A stretch of 64,000 bases of DNA. Source: Diphasiastrum complanatum. Its lineage: Eukaryota; Streptophyta; Lycopodiopsida; Lycopodiales; Lycopodiaceae. The DNA is taken from the NCBI GenBank assembly GCA_029204225.1, contig CM055101.1, forward strand, positions 41,130,927-41,194,926, in the 5' to 3' direction. Position 1 is the first letter of the stretch, and every line of letters begins with the position of its first letter. The notes under the pieces are model-generated. The model saw only the letters and a list, made by a program, of their open reading frames with translations. It was not told where the DNA came from and did no database searches. Shown here in pieces: positions 35,301 through 47,300 of the stretch. The translations under genes and the position numbers were made by a program.

Positions 35301-38300
35301 ACTTTCTCAGCCCCTCATTTTCTGATTATTATCCATCTTGATTGACTGTTTACGTGCCATTTTTGGTGATTTCGGAAGTTAGACTAAGTTGGGGTGGCGA
35401 CAAACGTCCTCTCCCTCATGTTTTTGTCTCTTCCTTAGTCCCTATGACAACTTCTTCATCAGAAGATCCTCCGCAGAGCTCTTTAGATGATCGTTTTACA
35501 CATATTGATTCCCGCATGGATCATCTTGAGAGTCGTATTAATCGTATTCTTTCTAGCCTTGAGGCTATCCTACCACGAGGGGATACCACCCGCCCAGACA
35601 TTCTTCATCGTCCTAGTAAAGCACCTTTATTTCCTATTTTGAGTATGTTTCGTAGCCTTCGCCATACTAGTCATTTGATTGCTTATATTGATCAGTTTAC
35701 TGAGCTTTCTTACCTTTTTACTGATCTTCATCCTACAGAGCTTATTTCACGTTTTATTGTTGGTCTTAGAGGCTCCTTACGATATGATGTTTCCTCTTTT
35801 CGGCCTCCTACTTTCTCAGATGCTATCTCCTTGGCTACTACCCTACAGCATAAGTATCCTAAGTTGTCCACTTCTTCTCGTTTTTCGCACCCTCTTTCCA
35901 CTGCTTCTCCTACTTTGGCTTCTTCTACTACCGTTCCCCCTCGCCCTTCTACACCTCGCCCTACCTTTGTTCGCCGTTATTCAGCCGCAGAGTTCGCTGA
36001 GATTCAGCAGAAGCGCCTCTGTTATCGTTGTAAGAGTCCAGATCATCTCGCCCTTGATTGTCGACAGTCTCCTGGTCCTCCTACTGTTGTTTTTTACCAT
36101 GAGGCTCTCACTCCTGATGATTCTGATGTTTATATCCAGATTCTTGATACTCCTGACATACATTCTGTTGATGAGCCGGCTGACCCGCTTCCTGATGATC
36201 CTGCTTATGCCGCTTGCCATGCACAGCTTGCTTATGCTACTTGGGCTGGGCGTCTTGGTCCTCGTTCTATTCGGTTATGTGTTCACATTTTGGGACGAGA
36301 GTATATTGCTTTGGTGGAGCAGGCAATACACACTCATTTATGAGCAGTTACATTTCCACCAGGATTCATGCTACACCTATTTCTGCTACACAGTCTCTCA
36401 GTGTCGAGGTTGCTAGCTCACATACATTTATCAGCTCTCAGATGTTTCAGGGCTTGCACTATAGCTTGGGGGGGGACTTCTCTGGACAGGCAGATTTCTA
36501 TATTATTCCTCTGGAGCGCTATGACATTATTCTTGGTGCAGATTGGTTTTCATCCCTTGGTACTGTTGCTGTGGATCTTTCTCAACAGACATTGTCTTTT
36601 ACACATGCTGGTCGGCATCATTTACTTTCTGGTATTGATTCCTAGGATGACTATCAGTTGGTTACCGGGAAGCAGTTTATGCGTAGCCTGCTAAAGGCTC
36701 AGGGTGCAGCTCTTTTTATCATTCAGAGTACATCAGTTGCTGCTCCTCCTGCTCCATCCATGGGTCCTCTTCCTCGGGTGATTTCTGACTTATTGCATCG
36801 GTATTCTGTGGTCTTTTCAAAACCTACGTCTCTGCCACCATTACGAGATGTCACCCACCATATTGATCTTATTTCTGGTGCTACCCCACCCTCTCGTGCT
36901 CCATATCGTATGTCTAAAGATGAACGTGATGAGGTTCAGCTCCAAATTGCTTCCCTTTTACGTCAGGGCCTCATTGTTCCTAGCCATAGTCCTTTTGGTG
37001 CTCTTGTCCTCCTTGTTGCCAAAAAAGATGGAACCAAACGCCTTTGCATTGACTATCCTGCTTTAAACAAGCTGATTATCCGTAAGCAGTATTTTGTACC
37101 TCACAGGGATGACCTTTTTGATCAGCTTGGCACTTCTTCCATCTTTTCCAAAATTGACCTACGTTCTGGATACTACCAAATTAGGATGCGTCCTTTTGAT
37201 GAGCATAAGACTGCATTTCGTACTCATTTGGGGTGAATTTTGTGAACTTCCATTTGGTGTCCAGAATGGTCCACCGACATTTCAGAATGCTATGAATAAT
37301 ATTTTACGTCCTCTTTTAGGTGTTTGTGTCTTAGTTTATTTTGATGACATTCTTGTTTTTAGTACTTGTTTGTGTGTGCTCATGTAAAACATCTATCATC
37401 TGTGTTTGATTTACTTATTAAGCATCAACTGTTCGCCAAATTGTCCAAATGTTCTTTTGCCGTGGTTGAAATCGAATTTTTGGGTTTTCTTATTTGTGGT
37501 GGACGTATTTGTCTTGATCCTCGGAAAGTTCAGGCTATTGAGAATTGGCCTGTCCCAACCGATGTTCATTCTGTTCGTATGTTTTTAGGTATGGCAACCC
37601 ATCTTCGTCGTCCTGTTAAGTATTTTGCCACTGTGGCTGCTCCGCTTCATTCGTTACTAAAGAAGTCTCATACCTTTGTTTGGACTTCTGAATGTCAAAC
37701 TGCTTTTGATGCTTTACGTCATGCCATTGTTTCTGCTACTGTTATGTGTCTTCCCCAATTTGATCACCGTTTTATTGTTGAGACTGATGGTAGTGCTATT
37801 GGTTTAGGCGCTCTTCTCCGTCAGTCTGAGTGTGTTATTGCTTATGAGTCTCGTCGTTTGCGCTCTTATGAGCAACGTTACTCTGTACATGAAAAAGAGC
37901 TACTTGCTGTCATCCATGCTCTTAAGAAATGGCGTCATTATTTGTATCGTGTTCCCTTTGATATTATTACTGATCATCAATCTCTCCGTTATCTTTTTTC
38001 TCAGCGTGATCTTAGTGATCGTCGTTGGTTACAATTTTTACAGTCTTTTCATTTTGATATTTTGTATCGTCCAGGCCAGGCAAACACGGCAGTTGATGCT
38101 TTATCTCGTCTTCCTGCATTGTTACATAGTATTGTTGCTTCAGTTCCTTCTTGGTTTGATGATTTATCGACCGCATATTTGTCTTGTTCTGACTTTTCTG
38201 ATGTTTATTCCTCATCGCCAGTGGACAAATATTTCTATGGACTTTATTGTTGGTCTTCCTCATACCCGCCGTGACTCTTGTATGGTGGTGGTAGATCGGT

Positions 38301-41300
38301 TCTCGAAACATACACACTTTATACCGGTCCGCAGTACTATTACAGCTGAGCAATGCGCACGTCTTTTTCTATCAGATATTTTTCGCTTGCATGGTATGCC
38401 ACGTACTATCCTATTTGATCGGGATAGTAAGTTTACATCTACGTTCTGGACAAAGCTTATGCGTATTTTGGATGTCCTTCGACATTTTGTTTCTCCTTCC
38501 GGGAAGGATTGGGACCAGCATTTATGTTTGGCAGAGTATAGCTATAATAGCTCTGTTAGTACGAGCACTGGAGTTTCACCTTTCTTATTGGCTCATGGGT
38601 ATGCTCCACTTTTGCCAGGGGTGCCTCTTCCTCCTGATGATACACCAGTTACCATTGCTTCTTTTTTATCCGGTGCTTGTGAGCTTATTGCTAGGGCTAC
38701 TACTCACTTACAGCATGTTCAGCAACGCTATCAGACTTCTGTTGATCGTCATCGCCGTCATGTTGAGTTTCAGGTTGGTGATATGGTTTACCTCCGGTTA
38801 CGCTTTGCACGTCATCACTTTGTTCAAGGTCAAGCTTCTACTGAGAAGCTTGCACCACGCTATTATGGGCCTTACTGTATCTTGGATCGCCTCAGCCCTG
38901 TTACATACCGGTTACAGTTGCCTGATTCTACACGAGCTTGTGATATCTTTCATGTTAGCCTGTTACGAGCTGCCATTGAGGATGATGCTCCTCGCGATCT
39001 CACATTTCCTACAGAGCCAGAGTTGTTCCTTTTTTTGCCAGCCGCCATCCATCAGGTTCGCCTTTAGTATAGTCGACGTCACAGGCAGGTTCAGTTTTTA
39101 GTACAGTGGGATGGTCATGAGGAGGCCACTTGGGAGCCTATTGATGTGTTTTATCATACACCATTATTGGCAGGTCAGGCTCGAGCCCTCATGGCTTTAG
39201 TTCTCTCCTCTACTATAGATGTCATTGTAGATGTTCCCTCTGCTTCATGATTCGGCTAGTTATGACTATTCTTTATTGTCGTATTTGCTTAGTACTTGCT
39301 TTACACAGTTATGATGCTTTTGGGGTATCTGTTGTGACGACTTATGTCCTCTCCATCAGTATTTCCATTAGTTCGTGATTTTTCAGTATTTAGCATGCTT
39401 ACATTATTGTTTTAGATAGTCATTATGCTTGCTAGCCGGTGGAGGGCTTTGTTTTTCTGCAGGGAAGAGTTATGGACTTGGCTCATTACATTCGCCACGT
39501 CCATTCTTTTATTGTTATTATGCATAAGCAGGCCTAAGGGCCCTTTTTATTCATATACTGGCCTTGGGCCCTATTTGGTTATATTTTTAGGACTTGGTCA
39601 CATTGATTTGGAGTGGGGGTCCTCCTATTGGGAGGGCGCACTATTTTCTCTCCAAATCCTTTTCCCTCCCTTTTTTTGAATCCTTCATTTGATTCAGGGA
39701 GAGGGTATAAGTAGGGCAGCATTGTATTCCTTTATTCAGTTTATGATGATTGCTCCTCTTTAGCTTCCTTAAGCATTCTCTTCCTGCTTTCTAGCTTAAG
39801 TCCTGCTTTCTAGCATAGCTAGTGAATCTTAGCTTGTAACTAGTTGGTAGCTTTAGTATGGAAAATGAAGATACACGTCTTTTTTTTTTTTTTTTTTTGT
39901 AAACTTAAAGAGTATGGAAAAAGAAGATACACGACTCCTTGGTAGAATCTTGTAGAACAAACAATAATATATTTTTTCGTTTGATCACGTTTGACTTTAT
40001 CATATTTCAGGTAGAGAATCTGAATCAATGAGCTGTAAAAGGTGATAAACTCGTCTGAGAGGAAGGAATGTGAGAATCCATAAAGCTTCTGATTGCAGAA
40101 TAGAATACAAAATATGACTTTGTGAGAACTTTTGGTAGGCAACTATGATTTGGTCTTATTGGTGCAGTACGAACGCACTACTATTGTGCTCTACTAGATT
40201 CAATCAGCTCCAAATTTGGTCGCTAAAAGTATGAAAGCATTGATGCTCATTGCTGAGCAAACTTGAAAAATTAGGGTTTTTCTAAAACAATTTTTATATG
40301 CCATGCCAAAAATTAAGAGGAGCTTGATAGCACTCAACAAAATGTAATGAAATCGAAGCTCTATCGACAAAATTATGGACAAAAACAAAGAATCAGGGTC
40401 TTCCTCCAATGTTCCCCCCAAAACATGGAAAAGTAAATAATAAATTCAAGCACTTAATTTTAGAAATCTAGAAAATGTAAAATGTGGAGCCCTTGCACCT
40501 CAGTGCTTAAAGAGTTGTGATTCCATATTTTAAGCAATGCAACATGCAAAGCATAAAATGGATGATGATACTGCAATTTAAAAGTCTCCACAAGAATCAT
40601 GATGATAAGAAGCTGATCTGCAGCTAACTGTTAACAAGGCTTAGCTAAGATGATTAAGAACTACTCTCCAAGCAATCAATCTACAAAATAGGTCTGCGTC
40701 ATGCCTATTTATAGCTGACTGGGAGGTGTAGCAAGTTACGGCTACTAGCCCAGTAAGTCTTAGCAAGCTTATCCAAATGCAAGTTACTACTGATAAGACT
40801 AAGTAACCTTATCCTACTGCTAACAGCACCTACAAGGCCTAGTCACACGTTCTGTTGACAAATGATAATAGATGGAGTGCTGGAGACTTAGTCTTATCAG
40901 TAGTAACTTGCATTTGGATAAGCTTGCTAAGACTTACTGGGCTAGTAAATGTCCCATAACTTAATGACACAAAAGGGAGAGCTATAATTGAAAGGCTGTG
41001 TATGTTTGCGACTATATAATCTGACTCTATGCACTTTCATCTCTTACTTGCTGAGCTGAATCTCATTCAAACAAAACAAGTAAAAATATCTATCAAGCCT
41101 TGTATATCATTTTGCCGGGAACAGATCCTTCTGCATTGTCTTGAATTTTCTATTTATGCTCTGTTCAATAGAGTTTCTCTGTGTCTACAAGGGTTGTCAA
41201 ACTGGGTGCCAGCATTTCAGCAAAGTTCTGTGATAAGAAATCAAGCTAGTCAATTATTGCTTTAACTAACTCTACTCAATGTAAGCCTTATGGGACTCTG

Positions 41301-44300
41301 CATAAGAATCTGGTTGTCATAATAAGATTAAAGCACACAATGCTGTTGCCTAAGTCACACCGTTCAGTGATTATGGAGGAGCTAAATTGAAGGTTGCCTG
41401 CTCTTGGAAAAACCGCTTTTGTGTTTTCCCCTAAAGAAAGACTTCAATCAGTAGAGAACTACATGAGTTTAAAGGACATGGTTAGAATTGAGTCTATACA
41501 CTAATTTTTGGGTTTTGATTTCAGAAAAGGTTGAAAATGGGTTAGTGAGCTTCAAATTCAAAATCTGTTTGCTTGCTGTGGATCAACATAAGAGGAAATA
41601 TGCAACAAAGAATTTGGAGGTTGATCTAATCTGCTGCTTATGGTTTTGCATTAAATCCATGAGTGTACTCATTCATTGATTTACCCATTTTTTGGATAGT
41701 ATATTCATGTTCATTCCACCAATGTTGCCAAAGGGGTTTTTTCTTGGGTTGCTGCCGAGACCAGGTAGTTGACCGTTGCTCAAGCACCATCGTTAGTAGT
41801 TGACCATTTCTGTTGAGTAGAAGTTGGCTGCACATGGTTGGATTTACCTACAGCATAAATTTTATCATACTTTCTGCTTCCAGTTTGCTTCATGTAATTT
41901 AAAAATCTGAAAGAAAATGGATCTGATGTCAGCAATACATGCAGAACTTTTTGTGTTTATTCAACAGTTTCACTGAAAGTTGCGAAATATATGATTTCTT
42001 GTTCATTAGGCCTTTGCAAACTGGTTCCTCTTCAAGACAGAGTAGGAGAGGATCAAAGAATGATCTATCTTCCACAGCCAATCCCATAAAAGGAAGCAAA
42101 CTAATGGCAATTTCACCACAGAGAGCATATAGTGGGCCGTCTGGGATACATCACCAACAATATCAGGTGTCAGGGACTGTTCCATCAAGTAGTGCCCCAA
42201 GTAGCTCCTTATCAAGTCCTACTCTAAGCCCAAGAAGAATCAGTAGCTCAGAGCAGTCACCATCAAGTGGAGTTGCAGTCTCCAGATCATCCCAAAGAAG
42301 TTCTGAACTAGGCATGATAAGCTCGGGACAACTTTCGGTGCAGGGATCAGGTCAAAACTCTGGTCATAGCTCGTCCACTGGCGATGCAACTTTGCAAATG
42401 TTTTGGCAGCAAGGCAAGAGTAGCCCAGAGATCTCTCCTCTTCCCAGTCCTAAAAAGAAGACCCTAGGATCGCAGGCAACAATACAGGTTGGAACTATTT
42501 CTCCTCTTCATCATAGACCAAGTGGATTTGATCTGGATTCAGCAACCAACTGGCTTGAAGATAGTCGGTTAGCCGGGCATCCATTACCTCTTCCTCCTAT
42601 TCCAAGGTCCGGGTCATCCCCTTATGCAAGCCCATCAATTCCTTCTTCACCTACATCTAGGCAAGTGCATGGGTCGGCTAGAGCAGAAAGCCCAATGAAC
42701 CCTTCAACAAGGTGGCAAAAGGGAAAACTGCTGGGATGTGGGACTTTTGGGAATGTGTACAAAGGTTTCAGGTATGGCATTGTCTGGCATGTACAAACTT
42801 TTTGTCAATGCATCATAAGTGCATCACCGGTTCTTGTACTTTTTGTTTCATATCTGCACTGCTTAATGTAAATTCCTTGTGTAAGAGCTAAGTCGGGGAT
42901 CTGGTATGATGTTGACAGTGACAGTGGAACGTTTTGTGCAATGAAGGAAGTGCTTTTATCAGATGATCCAAGATCAAAGGAAAGTGTGAGACAATTGGGA
43001 CAGGTGATTTATCCTATTGTGTTTTTTATCTGTTCTTTGCTTTGAATATGCTGGGAAGTTTTCTTCATGTAGCTGCAAGTGTTTATCTCTTTGCAATAGT
43101 CTGCCTCTCACTTGAAGCAATATTTTGGTCTTGTATAGGCTTGTGAAGTTCTTAATTAGGCTCGAGCATACAGGCAGAATTTGCTACTCAAACATGCTAA
43201 ATTGAAACCAATTGATATCATGCCCTAAATTTGTCTGTTGCACTTATTGTCATGTTTATGGTGACCTGTGCGTAATTCTTTCTGTTTTCAGGAGATTCAC
43301 ATGCTGAGTCAACTGAGACACCCCAATATCGTACAGTACATTGGTTCAGAAACGGTGAGGAATCATGTATTTATAATCAAATATTCACTTGCTATACATG
43401 TTCGATCACTATCGATGAAGTTATGATGTTTCATTAACAAGAGACTTTGAGCATCTGAAAAAACTTGTTCTGTGTGGCAGGAAAGAGATCGTCTGTGTAC
43501 AATGTTATTTTTTGCCTGATATTGAAAGTAGACACAATCTAGGAACTGGTTCCGTGTTTGGTTGTTGTCAAGAGCAAGAAAGATGTTCTAGACATTCTAT
43601 TCTTGTCTGGTGTAAGCCATTGAGAGTAATTTTATGTTGTCTAAGTGAAGATAGAGATATGTGTGCTTTACAAGATTTTTTGAAAACACTCTCAAGTCTC
43701 TTATGTTTTATGATAATCTTGAGTATGTGGCCTTGTAGTTGTTTCTCTCCTGCAAAATTTTAAGCTTAGACCATTCTGTAACATGAGTGGTCAGGCAACA
43801 AAGCTGTGCCAGTTGCATGCATGTTGTTGATAGCCCCTTGGGTTTTGGGCTCCCATGTGATTTTTTGACATTGGACCATTGTGGTTTGAGCTCTTGGCCT
43901 TTATTCATTGCTAGACATTTGCTATTGACATGCACAATGTAGTTGATGGTTCAAGATTTTGTCGGTGAACTCCATGAAGTCAAAGATTGTTTTTTGTTAT
44001 GTCGGGTACTATCATAGACTTAACATCAAATTTTTTATTGTTGACAATGTTGATTATCTAGCCATTATTGGGCTCATACAGGCATAAACATCGCCCTAAC
44101 TTGTGGCCCTTTAGTATAGATACGCCTTAAGGCTTCAATAGCAATGGTCGATTGTTTGGAGACTTGTTTCCTAGATCAAAGAGTAGCTTGAGGTCATTGT
44201 AGCTTGGTTTCAGCTCATATTCACTTTGGCAAGATTAAGATTACATAGGAGATGCCATTCAACTACTATTCCACTCGATCTATAGTTCTATACATCAACC

Positions 44301-47300
44301 TAATTCTCTCTAATTAGTCTTTTGTCTTGTTAAGTTGCTCAGAATCTGGTATTGGCAAAGAGAGGTTTGGGCGCCACTTTCTGCAATCATCAGATCTTCA
44401 ATTTTACATAATGCAGATCGAATCTCCAGATTTGGGCTGATCAAAGTTCATCATTTTAGGGCATGCATTACAATCTTCTCTTTCAAAAGCTAGTCTCTTA
44501 GAAATTAGCCGGTGATGTGAATGTGGCTCATCGCCATCACAGGTCACTTTTCAAGTCCTCTATCTCCTTGACTCACAAGACCGTTAGTGGGGTTGATAGG
44601 GCCCCTGATTGGATCTTTGCCTAATATGGCTAGTAGTGTAGTGATTGCTATGTCCTACACCATGCCGTGTCATGGCATAGTCGGATAACTCCAATTTTAA
44701 TGGCTAGACCCCGTGACAAACATTCAGAACCCACATCTCCTAACCTCTTGCTAGAGGTGCTTATTGGTTTGCAACTGCTGAGATTTTATATCCATGACTG
44801 ATTAGTGTTTGGCGTCGAGTTACGGGAAGCCCGGTGAGGTTAGGCTCTAGACATTCCCTTACACATGAGAAGGCTAGAATATGTACTTAGAAGTTAGGGG
44901 AAGTGTTTATAATGTAACCATAGATGCATTGCGCTTTGGAACGCAACACTAAGCATTTACACTCTATGGTTATGGGACCGGTATCCATGCACCTAGAAGA
45001 TGTTTTGATCGATCTTTAAGTCTTGTTGGGAATTCTTCTTTTGAGTCGTACTTTGTTGCACATCATGACTGTGCTCTTTAACACATACCAAATGAGCAAT
45101 TATTGAAGCAAGCTTAATCCAAAGGGACAAACTCTAATCCTCACAAGGTGTGATTTCCTCTCTTGGTAGCACTCCTTCCTTAACACTCTAGATTTTTAAC
45201 GTGCAAGCTTTGGCTTTGATATCACCGAGAATGCATTACAAGAAGTCACTACCCTGACATAGAATTGAGTTCCCTAGAATTTGAAACCTAATATTGTCCT
45301 AGTTTGTGTGCCTCCTAATTGGGTTCTGCAAGATGTAAATAAAAAAATCGAGGAATTTTTTCTTTCTTTTCGGAATGATCTGGCAGTGGAACATTGTTCC
45401 GATGTAATTTAGAATGTAACGACATCTCTTGTTGTTGCATTGCCATTGTGCATGTTCCTAAATGCTTATATCATCTTATTAGATATTTTATTGATCTGGC
45501 TTCCAATGCTTAACTTCTACATGTCCTTATTTTCTTTCTCTACACTCGAAGGTAAAGACTCTTCTATTCCTTATGTCATCGTTACTAATTATACAGTTAT
45601 CTGATTGTTTCCTTTATTCCCACTTGTTTGTATTTCTTTGTCCCTACCTTTTGTTATTTCTTTTGTTTGAGCCATCATCGTATGCTCTTTTGATGGTCGT
45701 TCCAACAGTATCATAACAACTTCACATGACAATTCAATCTAGAGCTTTTCCCTTACCTGCAATCTAGCTAGTTTTTGGAATTCTTTTCTACATTTCTGAA
45801 ACTATTGGACGAAACCAGGCAGGCTAATAGTCGTACACACGTTTCTCTATGAATGAAGCTGTACTTTGGCGAAATGTATAGTGGAATAAAATATGGAGCA
45901 AGAGAAGGGTCAAATAAAATTTCCATGGATGGACAATTTGGCAAACAAAATGTGACAATGGGCTGCTTTATTTGCTTGGCTATGAGTAGATGGATGTTAC
46001 TCAAAGAGGGACCTCGATTAACCATCAGATGAAGTTAGGGTGAACCATTTATGCAATGGTGAACCAAGCCATACAGGTGGCCAAGAAAACATACAAGGGA
46101 TTGGGTGAAACCTTCAGAGAAATGTAGGTGAATAACAGAGTAGGCAGCAAACAAAATGAGAAGAGCACATCTAAAGCTCCCAAAAATTTTACTCAACTGC
46201 AAATGATAGCTTGTTTTAGGTTGTCATCAATTTGAGCATGAAACAAAATCAGGCAAAACTTGTTCACAACATAGACATCAGAACAGGAAAAACATATGTT
46301 AGTGAAGTTGTTTTCTTCCCTAATTTCAGTAACTCTGAATTTAAGACAATTGATATTCAAGCTATGGATGAACAAAGCTTAACTGGGTACTAAAATCAAT
46401 TAATTTTGGTTCTAGTTATCCACATTACATTGATTATTGCCATTTGTAACTTGATCTAAGAAGCTCTCGACTTTGTTGGTTTGCAACTAGAATTGGAGGC
46501 AACCTATATGTGAGTGGGAGAGACATTTACTGTTATGATTAAGTTCGTTCAATGGTTTTTGGTTTACTGTTAGATGGAGGGGCTTTGTTTATAAAATGGA
46601 ACGCGACATTGTTGCAAGCTTTCTCATTTTTTGATGTACAATCAAAGAAGAGTTAATCAGGTTATTTCTGGAAAGTTGTGATGTGGTTGTTGGGATGTAC
46701 CTCTGAGGGTTTGCGCCTCGCGACAGATAGAAGCGAGTGGGGATCCTCGGTGCATGCAACTACATCTATCGTATTCAGACTGACTTCGATAGTTCGAAGT
46801 CTGTCCTACTTGATCACAGCTTCCAAGTCACTGGATCGATACAATTGATTCCATAGCCATGCACGAATTAACTTGGTTTTATATTTAGCTTTGCGGAAGC
46901 GTATTAGGTGCAGAAATTAGAGCGACAAATCGACATAGGCTATCAGTCATACAAGACAATTTAATCTACGAATAAATTTATCTGCAAGCAAGAATCGATC
47001 TAAACATGAATAAAATGAGCATTATTCAATCACCGTATGCACGACCTAGATTACTGGAACATTGATTATACAGTCGTGAATAGATACATTCTGAATGCAG
47101 TCAGAGTCACGTTCTTTTTGAAACAATACTCTGTGATAACAGAGAGAAAGAACAAAACTGTAGATGTTAGATCTCTTATTTTCTTGTCCAATGTCTGACC
47201 AAGCAACTGAAAAGTTCTGGATATATACACAAGGCTAACTAATTAAAAGAATGTTTAATTTGTACTTTACAATTAGGATTAAGGCACCTCGTGCTGTTGG

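Larger units (their letters stand above)
34361..39840 (+). mobile_element. Ty3/gypsy chromovirus element E with both LTRs
   Basis: A 5.5-kb element. LTRs are 34,361-34,580 and 39,621-39,840; the primer-binding site TGGTATCAGAGC is at 34,582, and a purine tract (GGAGTGGGGG) lies before the 3' LTR. Parts: leader with a 180-bp tandem duplication; gag from 35,444 with zinc knuckle [14 protein letters not shown] near 36,020; protease region near 36,500 ([10 protein letters not shown]); RT about 36,680-37,360 ([22 protein letters not shown]); RNase H about 37,700-38,100 ([20 protein letters not shown]); integrase about 38,230-38,900 ([14 protein letters not shown]); chromodomain-like C-terminus near 39,090 ([13 protein letters not shown]). 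Five differences between the 220-bp LTRs (2.3%) imply an age around or below one million years. A few breaks; no target duplication was seen. Confidence 0.92.
32355..42009 (+). other. MAPKKK intron 1, about 9.65 kb
   Basis: Bounded by the GTAAAA donor and the TTCTTGTTCATTAG acceptor. It contains a young Ty3/gypsy element (34,361-39,840) in the same orientation as the gene, a dispersed repeat pair, and a 62-bp perfect inverted repeat. 32,870-34,359 and 41,000-41,900 hold nothing I recognise. Confidence 0.75.

Noticed and set aside
35679-36416. Leucine-rich membrane protein on plus strand
   Set aside because: Out-of-frame shadow of the gypsy E gag region.
40743-40947. microRNA gene
   Set aside because: The arms are perfectly paired for 62 bp without the mismatches expected of an evolved plant miRNA precursor; a recent inverted duplication fits better.
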